Shown: in pieces, positions 50,595 to 63,612 of the stretch
Numbering within the stretch: position 1 is the first letter of the stretch
How the letters are laid out: each line of letters begins with the position of its first letter
Assembly: GCA_034190875.2 (NCBI GenBank)
Contig: CM067356.1
Span: forward strand, 54,464,102 to 54,528,101
DNA length: 64,000 bases
Direction of reading: 5' to 3'
DNA from: Urechis unicinctus
Lineage: Eukaryota; Annelida; Polychaeta; Xenopneusta; Urechidae
The notes under the pieces: generated by a model
Databases searched by the model: none
The model's input: only the letters and a program-made list of their open reading frames with translations
Told to the model about the DNA's origin: nothing
Made by a program: the position numbers and the translations under genes

Positions 50595-53500
50595 TACACA
50601 CACGCACACTTTCACACACATGCATAATCAGTCGGCGAGTTAAGCCTTTCAGTAATATCTCAATTAGACGAACAAATTTGACAACATTGATCAACTCGAG
50701 TTCATAGAATAGCCTTCAATTAGTAGCCGGAAGTAACTTACTAGCACGCAATAAGCGCGTTTGTTATCGTCGTTGTGGATGTTGCAATATAATAGAGCTG
50801 TTTTTCAACTTGTTCCGTGCAGATTACAGTTCAACAAGGATCGCATCTGATCCTGCGCTGAATGTCAATATTGCAGTTTTATTCCTTCATCTGCCCCCAG
50901 AGCATGTATGAAGTCTTGAGTCGGTAGTAATGCTTGTATGCTCTCAATTTTACGCCTAATCTATTCAAAGGATGTTTGCAATGGATGCTGTCATGTCTGA
51001 TTAACATTTAACGCTACTGCATTTGCTTTGTTGAGTACGCACTGCACACTAATGCACTATCATTTCGTGATAATGCGAATAGAGCATAACATGGAACCTC
51101 GCTACAGCACGGATCGTATTCCACGCCAGGTTAATATCAGGCAATGTGGTAATTAAACTTTCAGAGATTTGCTTTTCAGGCTCATAGATCTGCCCCAGGT
51201 TCACTAGCTTAGATAATGATTTATGAGACTGGAGTGATGGAGAACATGACATTATCTTATTACTGAGAACGCGGCAGTAAATTTGTAAAGGCTGACGTTT
51301 GAATGATGAAAGCATATCAGGGAATGATATCTTGTACAACAATAATTAGGTTCCATACGTTGTGCCACGTAAATCCTATGCTGATTAACTGAGATATACG
51401 CAATGGTATTAAGTCTCGCCATTCAAAGCAATACACAACCTAGATATTTCTATGACACACACACACACACCGTGTTTCCTACACAAACACCAAACTACTA
51501 ACGCATGTAAGCTAAGAAGAAATTGAGCAATATGGAATGTTTTCATTCATTTAATGCTCCCGAGTAGCAAATTCTCAATCTAGGGGGCTGTCGTCTGCCT
51601 TGATTAGCGGAGAGGCGCTGATGAGACCGAGCCATTGTCTCTTCGCTACATTAAGCAAATATGTTCTGCCCGCCATTATCAGAATAGGGTGAGATTGCAC
51701 AATTCTCTGCTTCCCTATCATGCTGCTCAACGACCGTACTACAGATTGATCTAAACTGACAAGCATATTACCACAGATGCCACTAAGGCAGTCGTGGTGA
51801 CGCCACACCCGAGCGCTCACTAACAGCTGCAAATTCGCTAATACTTTTATATTTTACATGGGTGTTCTCAGCAGCAGAATCAGCAGCATAGCACACTAAG
51901 CTTATCATAGATCTGAATAACGTTCCGGGCAGTTCCAGCTGATAATTAGTTCCAATGTACACACTTGCGCTTCTTTTAATGGAGGACATGACCATCTTGG
52001 CGAAAGTCATGTTTGGTATGGTTGCTTAACTTACTCTAATAACTTCATGCCGCTTCCGTCAATTCGAGTGAGCTTGATTAATTTCTCAAATAATCTAAAC
52101 ATGCGTAGGTATTCCGTTCACGGTACTTAGCTGAAAGGCTTATAACAAAGCCGCTTCGTATGAGCCATTCCCCTAAAGCAACACCCAATCTTCATGACAA
52201 ATGATAGGTGAAAGCTCTCCTTCATAATACATTGTGCTAACATTGATCCATTTGGATGCGAATGTGATATTATTTGATAATCATTATATAAACAAAGTAG
52301 AATGCTACTAAATGCACAGCAGACGCCATGGCTGATGGATCGTGTTGAATTAATGTCCAATGTAATGTGCTCTTGATGAATGAGTGGATTGAGAATGAAT
52401 ATTTCAGTCTAACGCCCAGAACCACATCTACAATAACAGGGGTTGTAAACTTTAGAGGTGTGTCGGAGAGCGGCTAGCCGCAGACACATCGGCATGTGAA
52501 ACAACAGACAGCACATTGACTATTTCAACATGTTTAATTGTTCTCATAGTAAATAGAAAACGGACGTTTAACCTCCATGATCGCTCCAAAACCCAATCAC
52601 TTGTTCAATTACCAGGATTTCACAGATAACGAACAACCCCTTACAAATCAGGATGTGTTTATACATGATTGATGCATGTGTGAAGCAATTAACATTATCA
52701 CACAGAATGAGGTAAGCCGTCTACAATATGGACTCAATAACAGAACCTTATAGCGACCAACTCAAACAAAGAATTTCCTTTAATTTGTTATAAACAGCAG
52801 CAAGTGTTTGCATATATTCCGAATACAATAAACAAAGGCTCGCAAATGGACGTCTGTGGTCTACTTTGCATGTGGACCCGTGGTATGCTTTGATTTATCT
52901 AAACAGATAATGGTTCACATGAGACAAATAAACAACAGAAGATCAAGCACGTTAATGGGTAAAAAGACAAAGCATCGCTGCAGATACTGATGTTTTGTTA
53001 CTTGTGGTCCATCCGTTCATGCCGAATCTGCCACTCGTAAATCCTCCACAGATCTGCATTTGAGTACTTAAAGCAAACACTTTTGACATGTTTACTCAAC
53101 AGTATTTTTGATGAGTCTATTCAGTTCCCCGAACCTCCACTCCTGCAATCACGCTCTCATGATCTGTATATAATTAACCGCCAACAATATTCAAATCATT
53201 CGAAACTGTGATTGCGACTTCTTCATTTGTCTGATCAAATTCAGATAAAGCCCATAGAGGAGAATATGCCTCCTATATCATAACCTCGCTCTTGACAAGC
53301 TTATTCATCACACGGAAATGCCGAGTCTTACCACTGGGTCAACCTGGAGGCTCTGTTGTTGTTTTGAACAGCTGTCCGATACAATTTATGATGCAATACG
53401 CCATTACGACATTGTTCGTAATTTTACCGAGAGTTTGACGGATTATAGGCAGTTAATAGACATTAAATTTGTTGTAATAACAGCACACATCACTTGTCCC

Positions 53501-54000
53501 CGGTTTCATCTCAAGGATCTTATCGATTCACTTTAAATTTATTAAGTCGATAAGTTTGCCTGTATTTCGCCCTTCACCTTGTAAAATAGTCGGTTTTGGA
53601 TGCTTGAATATTCAGACTGTGAAGCTCTGTTCAAAAGGATTCACCCCTCCTGCCAATACCTATGTGCAGTTTTGTACGATAGCCTGGGGATTACCGCAGT
53701 TGAAGTCAGACATGGTGTGACTGTGTAATGGTTTGTAATATATGATTGAGATCTATATATTAAAAGGTATGGGGATCCATGATGTTGCGATTCTACTTTG
53801 GTCGATTGACAAATGCATCTCCTTTGAAAGAGTTATTTCTTCCATTACATAAACAATGTGTTTTTGCAGCATATTTCTGCAGCATCATTCCCCCTTAAGC
53901 TAATATGATGGAACGTCTGCATCATAATTGAACAAACGTGCTTTAATTTAGCTTGATCATTCCTTCATAAATTCACTACGTCAACTGCAGATCTCAATCA
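50595..54000. repeat. ~3.4 kb tandem repeat, copy 2
   Basis: It begins with a CA-rich leader (50595-50622) like copy 1 and keeps the same order of landmarks. The right end is not sharp; recognisable matches fade between 53200 and 54000. A second small AC tract (51455-51470) lies inside. No supported gene is present. Confidence 0.7.
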
Positions 54001-54190
54001 TGCATCTACAAAATAAAGCTGAAGGATTATTTGCGGCGTGGGTCGCATTGTGTTTCCTCTTGATATGAAGCGCCAATTTGTTCTTACCCTGAAAAGCGTG
54101 TGCATCCACGCTGAATCCGCTCCATGTCTTTGGCAGAGTGCTTTTGAATATTTTAGTCCGGTTACAACCTCAGAAAACTCCCGGTGTCCC

Positions 54191-54270
54191 ACAAGAATGG
54201 CGTTTTCACTTGCCCGTGTATCTTCCAGCTAGAATGGCGTTTTCATTATGCTAGAATTATCTTCCAGCTA
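54191..54270. repeat. Two-copy tandem duplication of about 39 bp
   Basis: 'agaatggcgttttca' ... 'tatcttccagct' occurs at 54194 and again immediately after it at 54232, where the second ends 'ttatcttccagct'. The middle part differs between the copies. Confidence 0.9.
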
Positions 54271-55500
54271 AATAGATTACTTGTTAACTGTGTACACAAA
54301 AATTTCAAATATTCCAATGCATATAGGGCGACATGACAGCTTTTTGAACATGCCATGCATGAACCTACAATGTTGTTTGTTTCAATTTATACATATAATT
54401 AGGATTAGTTTCAGGAAACAAACGGTGAACATCTACGTTAAGCATATTTGCGATATTGGATGTGATGTTTACAAACTGAAAATTATTTTGTTCTCTTTCA
54501 AACTACATGTAGTGCATTTGCAATCGCTTATATCAGCTAAAGCCAAGTTTGCAAAATGTTACTGGTTATAAAGAAAATTGTGGTACAGCTGCATGTGCCA
54601 GTTTGAATTGTCATTGACGCGGTGGTGGCAAATGGGTAAGTATTACTACAACCGCATCCCTACAACGATAGTTGACAATGCACTACGTCTTTCTGGTTTT
54701 GTAGAGCATTTAATATTAAATATTAACAACTTAAACTTAAATTTGTAATTTAGCTGTTATCTCAGCAAACAACTTGCCCACCCGATATATCAATTCCTTT
54801 TCCCATGTAGGACGTGGATGGATTTATAAAGCCGACTGGTAGTAAAGCCCGTGTCTGTGTATATCAGTTGGCCAGCTAGGCATGCTAGCGTCATTCTGAC
54901 ATTTGAACGATTGCATTTTAGACCAGCATAAACAGCAGATGGTTATCGATCCTACTTTGATTACTTTGGATTATCAAGCTTATTGCAGCCAAGCAAATGC
55001 GCACAGCTAGAATTTAATGATTGCATGATTGATTTGTCTGGCAAACCACACCAGAAATGCAAAACAACAGCAACATACGTAATTATAAATAACAACATTT
55101 CGAACATCATTACTCCCACCCACAATTCGATTCATTTCAGGCATATAGTTATGCTTAATTTAAAGATAATCGCCAGGCTCTTAACGGCCTCGTGATGTAG
55201 GTCAATGTATTGGAGGACACAGTCTGCTGTTTAAAATCGTACACTTCACCTTCAATGCGAGACAACTTGCTAGGTCGATTGCCACAGAACCCATTATAAC
55301 TGCGTTTCTCTTGTCAGAGGTTAAATGATATGATTGGGCGATGGTATCATGACAAATACAAGTCTGCCAAATTGGCTTCAACATTCAATGTACAGTAACA
55401 TACTGTTGCCCATGGTTGCTCAAGAAATGTCCATACTTTAAATCCTGGTGCATTAAATATATTAAAGAGGACAAACTCTGCAAAGCATCCTCAAAAGTAT
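54271..55500. other. Spacer; nothing identified
   Basis: AT-rich DNA. Frames of 96 (54281) and 70 codons (54983) show no recognised family. Confidence 0.3.
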
Positions 55501-55501
55501 C

Positions 55502-56083
55502 CCTACATGCAGCCTGGGAAAGTTTAAAGAAGTGACAGGATCATGTGTTGATGATGTCACATGCTCCTTGGGAACGTTTAATGAAGTGACAAGATCATGT
55601 GTTGATGATGTCACATGCTCCCTGGGAAAGTTTAAAGAAGTGACAGGATAACGTTGATGATGTCACATGCTCCCTGGGAATGTTTAATGAAGTGACAAGA
55701 TCAAGTGTTGATGATGTCACATGCTCCCTGGGAAAGTTTAAAGAAGTGACAGGATCAAGTGTTGATGATCCCTGTGGAACGATTAATGAAGTGACAGGAT
55801 CATGTGTTGATGATGTCACATGCTCCCTGGGAAAGTTTAAAGAAGTGACAAGACATGATCACATGCTCCCTGGGAAAGTTTAAAGAAGTGACAGGATCAA
55901 GTGTTGATGATGTCACATGCTCCCTGTGGAACGATTAATGAAGTGACAGGATCATGTGTTGATGATGTCACATGCTCCCTTGGGAACGTTTAAAGAAGTA
56001 ACAGGATCATGTGTTGATGATGTCACATGCTACCTGGGAACGTTCAATGAAGTGACAGGATCATGTGTTGATGATGTCACATG
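55502..56083. repeat. 54 bp minisatellite, about 10-11 copies
   Basis: The unit runs from 'gggaaagtttaaagaagtga' to 'gtcacatgctccct'. Clear starts lie at 55516, 55570, 55624, 55676 and 55730, with length variants (about 45 and 52 bp) farther on. Two subtypes alternate: 'gaaagtttaaag' and 'gaacgtttaatg' or 'gaacgattaatg'. Each unit contains an imperfect palindrome (gtgac ... atcat ... atgat ... gtcac). Because 54 is a multiple of three, the array reads open on both strands (for example VTGSCVDDVTCSLGK), without evidence that it is translated. Confidence 0.96.
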
Positions 56084-56089
56084 GATTGA

Positions 56090-58920
56090 ATTAACTCCCA
56101 AGGTGCCGGCCATATTTTAACTAAAGCTATTTCTGTGAATGTTTGCTGAAGGTATATCATATGTGTCACATACTACACTATATCATATGAAAACAACCAG
56201 TTCAATCTGTTTATTATTCAAGTGTTGGCTTATCCGACATTTGCGGTTATCTTTGAGCAATTATGTGGGCTCTCGTGATGTTCAGTTGGTTATCCCAATC
56301 AAATCGGTCCTCCGCTTGGACTTAGATGTAGGATTGCCAATCTGGCGGATTGTCTAGTAACTATCCGTGAAAATTATAATTGGTAACACTTTAAAACGAC
56401 GCTCAGCCTGTGTTTAAACTTTAGCAAGTAAATCCAATGAGATGAATTACGTCTCCAGGTGGTATATAACACTTGCCTTGTGACGATAATTTGCCAGCCG
56501 ACCTTACCTGCGTCCACCAAACACTTATACTATGACATATGAGAGCAACGGAAGAGGTGGTATTGTATTATGACAAATGTTAACTTATGGGTGGCCCAGA
56601 AGCCAAACAGATAATAGGTTTAACTTGTTATGGTACCAGATGGTAGCCACTGCTATCTCAGCCAGCCAGGATGGTAATGAATTATAAATAAGATTGATGA
56701 GTTGCAGCGATTATCCTGACTATAATAGGGACTGAGGCAGGTGGTCATTATTCGTAATGCAATTACCTATGGCTTATCGTGTGTAGGAGCTAACAACCAC
56801 CTTTTATCCACCTGGTTTTTACTACCTGGTACAAGCCTAGGCACATTGATGTCACAAAAAACCTAAGCAAGCTTGATATCTAGATTTAATGAGCAAAAAG
56901 TGGCCACCTTATAAACGCGTGTTCAAAACAAGCAATGCCTATTTCGAAAACGCATGAACTTTGCGCTGTTCATAAGATGGCATTTACAAATTTGATCTGC
57001 CAGCAAATTTGTTGCTTCTCCGATCTTTAGACCATGTTACTCGGATATGCCCCCATTTAACTGTGATATGATCTGCTTTACTAAACCTCTATCAACATGT
57101 TGCTTTATACGTTGTAATCAACTAGTCGGCCCCCCGGTGTAGGGACAAAAAGTGATTTTGATAATCTATCGCACTCGTTTCATGGCATTGATTCCAACCC
57201 TCCATGGTCAGGAATGCTGCGTTGTACTACTAAATATAACTTATCGGATATGAGCAGGTGTATCAATCGGTAGAATGACACGAATCAATATAGGATATTG
57301 TATATTTCTGTTTTTGATTTTTAGCAACGATTTCGTTTGCGTAAAACCATGAGATGGAACAAAGCTGAATTTACGCGGAATTAGAATAGCTTGTTCACTC
57401 ATGTGAGCACCATTACCTTATTGCAGCACATGCTACCTCCCAATTTGCAGACCTTACCGCTTGTATTGCTCGCGTCACTTCGTGCTGTGCACAACAGAAG
57501 CCGGCAACTCAAGCCAACATTGCTCACGGCAACAGCGCTGAGCAATCACCGTATATCACTAATAACTGCCGTCAGCCTCAGGTTAACTGATCTAATGACC
57601 ATATTTGTGGTTAATTGAGGCACTTTTATTCAGTCAGCCACCAGCAGCCCACGCAAACAACTCTGTGCATGATGAGCAAGCATAATGAGTAATTAATGAT
57701 GCGTTCTCTAGTCACAGTAAGCCAATCATTGATGTATTCTCCAGTCGCCGTAAGCCAGCAGCGAACGAATCGTGAAAATATATCAGCAGCGTCCTATCGT
57801 CGCCGCAGATAGCATTTGTCACTATATAATGACCTTGGTATGACGTCAGCGTGACCATCAAATGCTTTGGGGGATATCTATAGCTGATTTCTTGGGTTCG
57901 TATAGAGCATTTACGAAACCGCAGCCGCAGAGCGTCAACAATCACTTGCGTCTTCGTTGCTTAAAATGCAAGTGAGTCATTTTATTCACCAAATGTCATT
58001 CGTAGGTATGTAGTAATCGCCGCATTATTAATATATTGCTGCATGTTATCAGCGGTTAGATATTTACCAATTAGGTGCTCACACAACACAGCCTAGCTTA
58101 TCCTGCATACATCATCGATATCCATGGGTGTTCAGGTCGTGTATGAGGCGTGGACTGGGTAGAGTTATGTATACCTCATTTATGCTCGAAAAGAGAAGAC
58201 TAACATTGCATAAAGCCCTACATGCATAATTGTATTGCACCACAGGCTCCCCTTGGACCATTCCCATTACTACTAATAGAACTTCGCGTCGAGAGACCAT
58301 AAAACTATGCATATAGATGCAGCGGATGTCATCGATGTATGTGGTTAAATGTTATAATGTAATATATACATGCCCTAGAAAAATACTTATCCGTGTATTA
58401 AAAATAAAAGTGGCTTATCCCATTGCCTCATTTAACTGATATGTTTCGTTAGCCTGCAACCCAATAAACCATGATAGCTATGTGCACGAGATAAATGATT
58501 TGGTTTTTTTCCAATAAGTATTTGACATCTTTTTAACGTCTAAACTATCTAAGCTACCTAATCAAGGACGTTCATAGCACAGCGTTTATGATTTTATGTC
58601 TCATATATTCATTTCTCGGGTAACAAAATTATATAACATTCCCTATATTGCAAATACCGTACAAGACGTATAAGACGGTGTCCTGAAATGATAAGGATAT
58701 CTTGTTAGACCTATATCTGTGCGGGTCCGGCTTTGCGAGCTGATAGTTATCAAAGTCATTTTAATCTGTATATTTGCAACTTGTTAGATTAGTTAATTTT
58801 ATTTGATTACTTACGAAGACGCAATATCCGATGCTTTGACCGCCCGTATGTACAATATGTACTCGTGACACCAATTCGCTTAAGTAAATGTTACGCAATT
58901 CCATACAAGCCTCTCAGTGC
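56090..58920. other. Spacer with one short duplication
   Basis: No gene is identified. A two-copy repeat of about 34 bp lies at 57692-57758. Confidence 0.3.
57692..57758. repeat. Two-copy tandem duplication, ~34 bp
   Basis: 'tgatgcgttctctagtcaca' followed by 'gtaagcca' is repeated directly as 'tgatgtattctccagtcgcc' followed by 'gtaagcca'. Confidence 0.85.
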
Positions 58921-58929
58921 AACACGCTG

Positions 58930-59640
58930 AACTAATGCTACTTATTGGCTTTGTATGGGGGTAATATTTGATCACCATCATGTCGACAATATGGATGATG
59001 TCATACTACACAACGGCCATCGTGACTGGTGATTTTGTTGCGTGATAGTCTTATGTCATAGATTCATAAACATTGATATTAATGTAGCTATAAGTAACAC
59101 GGCCTAATATGCAATCAATGTTGCTGTAAACTGTGCTGGTCTGTTGAGGTTGTGTCATACAATACATGTGCAAATTAACAATTAAGTAATCAACAGCGTC
59201 AATAAATTGAGATGACAACGCATGATTTATTGACTATTGTTTACTTTTCATTGTATCTAAACTGTGTCAATTGACATAATCTTCGAGCGAACAGAGCTAA
59301 GCATGACATTTCATAACATATGGCACAGTTATACATTCCAAACCTTTTTTCAAAGTAGCCCTGTAGCTTTTAGTAAAGGCTATAACAGGCAATGCACAAG
59401 TTAGTATCTCTCTCGGTAATAGACATATGTGGTCTCCTTAGGTTCTTTCAACTCTTTGTGTGCTTTGATCTATCAGAACAACTTATTGTGCACAAGAGAC
59501 AGATTAACGTGTTTTCGGTGGACCATTAAGCATATTAAGAGGGAGAGGGAAGCAATGTACAGGGAACTTTAATGACGCTTTGTCCCGCCATCGCGCTCGA
59601 ACCTGCCGGGCGAAGAAACAGCATCAAAAGCCAATCAGCA
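58930..59640. repeat. Weak partial copy of the 3.4 kb unit
   Basis: The segment at 58930-58990 ('ctgaactaatgctac' ... 'atatttgatcaccatcat') resembles 48597-48650 and 52230-52285. The segment at 59450-59620 (around 'tgtgctttgatctatcagaa') resembles 52885-53050. A further echo of the first landmark lies at 63033-63085 ('tatttgatcatcatcat'). Spacing from 52235 is about 6700, near twice the unit length. Identity is low and the call is tentative. Confidence 0.4.
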
Positions 59641-62600
59641 CCCTGTAATGACAGCTTGGTTCGTCCGGTTGCGTCTCCAATCTCTACTGAATATCAAGCA
59701 TTGTAATGACAGTTCTCGTCATAATTATAACACAATTGCATGTCTATCAAAAGGCACTAACTTTATTAACTGTAAAATGTAGATATATCATTACAACTGT
59801 GGCAAGTTATTAGCGCACTTCTGAGCTGCGGGTATGAGTTCTTTACACTGATAACCGCTACATCTGGGGCAATACTTGGAAGGTATCTTAATCAACCAAT
59901 TGCTCTACCCTGTGCCACATGGCGAAAACGCCCCATACATCGAGTCTCTTAGTAGAAGTATCACCTTTACGTGTTAAAACAAATGCAACTTTGGCTGTCA
60001 ATACACAGTTGTTATGATGTATAAATTGACCCTTCAATTGCAATAACTTTTCTTCGAAGCAGCTTCACTATAATTCGACTCGATTCTACAAGTGTCGGTT
60101 ATCAGAATACGGAAATAGTAAAATCAGCGAGGCAATCTTCAAAACGTCTTGTGTAACGAGGCTTCTGCTACTTTGCTGGTTAACTTGATGGTCAGGAGGC
60201 TAGTTAAGTTAATGACAGACACCTACGCACTGGCAGAATGTATTCATATGGCTTTTTCAACCAGAACAAATATATGCTTTACTACAGTTCATAACACGTT
60301 TAGCTATACACCAGTACTTGTTGGGTCTGATGTACGTAATGTCTGTAATAGTGCTACGTCGATTGTCAACAATGTAAGCAGCAATACGACAATTCTAGAA
60401 GGCATAACTTGACCTGTATCTGTCAGCAGTCATATCAACAGGAGTTGGAGACATTGTAATAACAATGCTCTGTGAAGACAATCCGAGCCATAACTTTAGC
60501 TGCGCATTGTTTAGTCAACAAGTACATGGTGCACTGATGGGCTGTGGTGTAGAGACAACGATGATAACCAGCCGATGACAGAAAAGCAATCAAAGTTCTT
60601 ATAACAGCTGTATTGAGTTGCCTTTGGTAAAACTTGATTGGCATATGCAATAATTTATACAAAATATGCAGTCACGTACAAGTCCCCTATTATTCTGTAC
60701 CTACACAAGCATGTCGTTTCCTGTCGATGCCTATTCGCACTCTACAATCAACAAAAGGGCTAGTTATTCCAGGTGCAAGTGTTTGCAGGGAAAACGATTA
60801 AGAGTTTTGAGCTTTTTGTCCATAATAGCAAAATAAATTATTATATCCCCTGACGCTCAGTTGCGTTCATAATATACACCTGACATAAATTTGCATAGGT
60901 TGTGCAAACAGGAATCTGGCTCAACTGACTGATAGTGCATATTTTACATCTAATTCTTTTGCTGAAATCTATTTTTAAAAAACCTGACAGGGTAGCTTAT
61001 GTAATTTCCTGGTGGATAGAGATTTCTTGTAATAGGGCAACGTTTACGAACTGTATAAGTTGAATCCAGTACATACCCCTATGGTTATCATGGCAAGCTT
61101 ACCGCACATTAAATACACACAAATATGTGAATGCACATGCGTTATGAATACTTAAGAATGCAAGCTTGTTAGAGCAATTCGTGCATCCATGTGTAGGAAG
61201 CCAGGGAAACAGTGGTTACTAGGCAACCATTTGTGATAGTTTACATACAACGGAATATTAAAAGGGGATATTAAAAGCAAAATGTCAGCGACATTTATTC
61301 TCATTTTCATTTTGTTTGATTATAAGATAGTCTGTTGCTATAGAGACATTATTTCCGTTCTGTCGTTGTTGACAACCGAGCAATATTGTACGAGGATAGC
61401 CTTCGTCATAATGACGGCACACTTCAGCCTATCTTAATTTTCCCAGCCTTCTAAAGTTTTTACTACCAACATGAAGTCGACTAAGCCGCCGTCTGGCAAT
61501 AATAGCAGCCAATAAGAATGGTCAAATCGATAAAACCACGCCAAGGCGTGTTTGGAGCGTGGACGTGGAAATAACACCGGGTGAATTATTGCTTCGACTG
61601 ATGGGAGACCTATGTCTTGTGTCTCTTGGTTGGTGCCAGACCGACCCAACCACGTTCATCAATCAATCCATGCGAGGCGTATTAAAGCAACAAAAGCGTC
61701 TATAGAGAATGGAGGAGACATACCAAGCTCAGAACAAATATAGATTTTTAAAAGCGTTATATCGTGTTTAATAGAGGATTATTCGTGTGTCCTTAATATT
61801 GAATATAATATTATATGAACTGAGCCGGCATATTGCATTTGGAATACTATGTCGCTTTGTGTCTTACTGTATGTCAACAAATGGCGCCAGCTTTATGCCG
61901 TGGTCTAGAAACCTATGCATTATCGACCATTTGAAAGACGTCAGTGATTTAACGTACCTTCATGACGACGGAATCAGTCAGCAGTGTAGCAAACGATGTG
62001 GGGCCGAGCAGCATTATGTTACACAAATCATGATTAGAACACTGCATAGGAACGAGTATCAAAACTACTCATATGGCATTTCAAAGTTATGTTTCGAGTC
62101 AAAAAATAGCTTGCATTATGTTGTACGATGATTATATAACTGCATCCAATACAATGAAACTATCTGTAAATAAGTAGAAAGACCATCATTATCGGTCTTT
62201 TTTTAGCAGAGAGCAAATTCATGAATTCTGCCGAGGCTGCATATGTGATGCTCTTCTGAAAGTCATTAAAATCGGCTTCTGAGGTTTACCTTACAATACA
62301 GTTATGCAATAATGCAGTGTATGGACGTAAAACATACGGCCATATGGTCTCAGCTGATAATGAGAGTTGCTGACGTTGCATTACATTAGCAAAATCCGGG
62401 AGTCCATGATTGTAATGTTGACTCTTTGCAGAGCCACATGAATGTTTGTTAACACCGTTCGTTTTGTATCGTTGAATGACATTAGAAACTTGTTAAGAAA
62501 TTTATGTACTCATATATATTTCTCAATACCTGTATTTGCTAATCGTAATTTATGCGCTATGAATGAAGGATAATAAACATTTCTTGGCAATTTTTGGGCT

Positions 62601-63612
62601 ACAATCGGTTTGTTCTGTTTACCTATAAAACCAAATGGTTGGGTTAACTTAGCAATCCACCCTGTTACTATTGTTGAGCCGAATTTGATCTAAGAGACTC
62701 AACATGTGTGAGGGGGCGTATGCGGTACCTGATTTAAGTCTTACACATAATGTACATCTACCCGTCGCATTTAGCTTTTTTGAAAACATGATACTGTACT
62801 GCGTGTCAGCCATATATACTTCAGACCTTTTCCTTGTACAATGCTCTCTCCTGTGGAACCTCAGACTTGTTTGTCAAGGCTGGTTGTCAGACGCCATTTA
62901 TTTAATTGCGATTTCCTGTAGTTTAGTTCGTTTGTGCGTCAACCAATCTAATGTGTCTCAATTTCCTGCAGTCCCATGTTTGAAAACAACTATGACTGAT
63001 GAATAGCATGTTCATTTAAGTTGTTTCAATATTAATCCATTAGAGGGCCAATGTAAGTATTTGATCATCATCATACGAGCAATGTCGATGTAATAATACA
63101 CAAAATACTGATTATTCGTACCAATAATGAGTCTCAGATAATAGGCCTAGTACGACGAGAGAGCATGGTTATGATTTCCAAACAGGCACGGCGCGAAAGC
63201 GGGCTGCTGGTAAGATGTGAATCCCCCAATTTGTGCAAAGATATTGCATCGTAAGCGGAACAAGCATTGCATCTCCTTCTTAAAAAAATAACGAAGCATT
63301 CTGTTTAAATGATTTGCAGGGAGAATTCAGGAGACAAAACCTGTGTATATATTGTGCTGATGTGAAGTTTATTTCTCTTTGTATTTTGAATATCGCCCAA
63401 AAACACTTTTTACAACCTGTAGTATTAGTCCCTACGTCGCTTTATGAGATAATGCGATACGAGCATTTATTGACAAAGGTGCTCTGTGACTTTGGTTGCT
63501 GAGTGCCTTCGACTGGGATCTATCCTTACTCTGTAATCGCTCATACCAAACATCCACTTACTGAACAAAACAAAATAATAAGAAGCCAGGATATGAGCCA
63601 TAAATCGCCTCG
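59641..63612. other. Spacer; nothing definite
   Basis: AT-rich DNA. The 114-codon plus frame at 61787, the 100-codon plus frame at 62704 and the 71-codon minus frame at 61434 show no recognised domain. The 61434-61680 stretch is somewhat richer in G+C and CpG. Confidence 0.3.
62178..62204 (+). other. Small hairpin followed by T-run
   Basis: AAAGACC (62178-62184) pairs with GGTCTTT (62194-62200) across a 9 nt loop, and T continues to 62204. It resembles a bacterial-type terminator or the T-run that ends Pol III transcripts. No tRNA-like or snRNA-like body is visible upstream, so it is probably coincidental. Confidence 0.35.

Noticed and set aside
55595..55883. Repeat protein-like frames on both strands
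   Set aside because: They arise because the minisatellite unit is 54 bp, a multiple of three; both strands are open, so there is no preference for one coding strand.
56560..56860. Possible terminal inverted repeats around 'gtaccagatggtag' and 'actacctggtac'
   Set aside because: The arms match only over short gapped stretches and no target-site duplication is seen.
59580..59630. Possible tRNA internal promoter (a GGTTCGA-like motif on the minus strand)
   Set aside because: No cloverleaf arms or acceptor stem could be formed around it.
62178..62204. Rho-independent terminator
   Set aside because: No upstream prokaryotic gene exists and the window is otherwise eukaryotic; a 7 bp stem with a T-run is expected by chance in AT-rich DNA.
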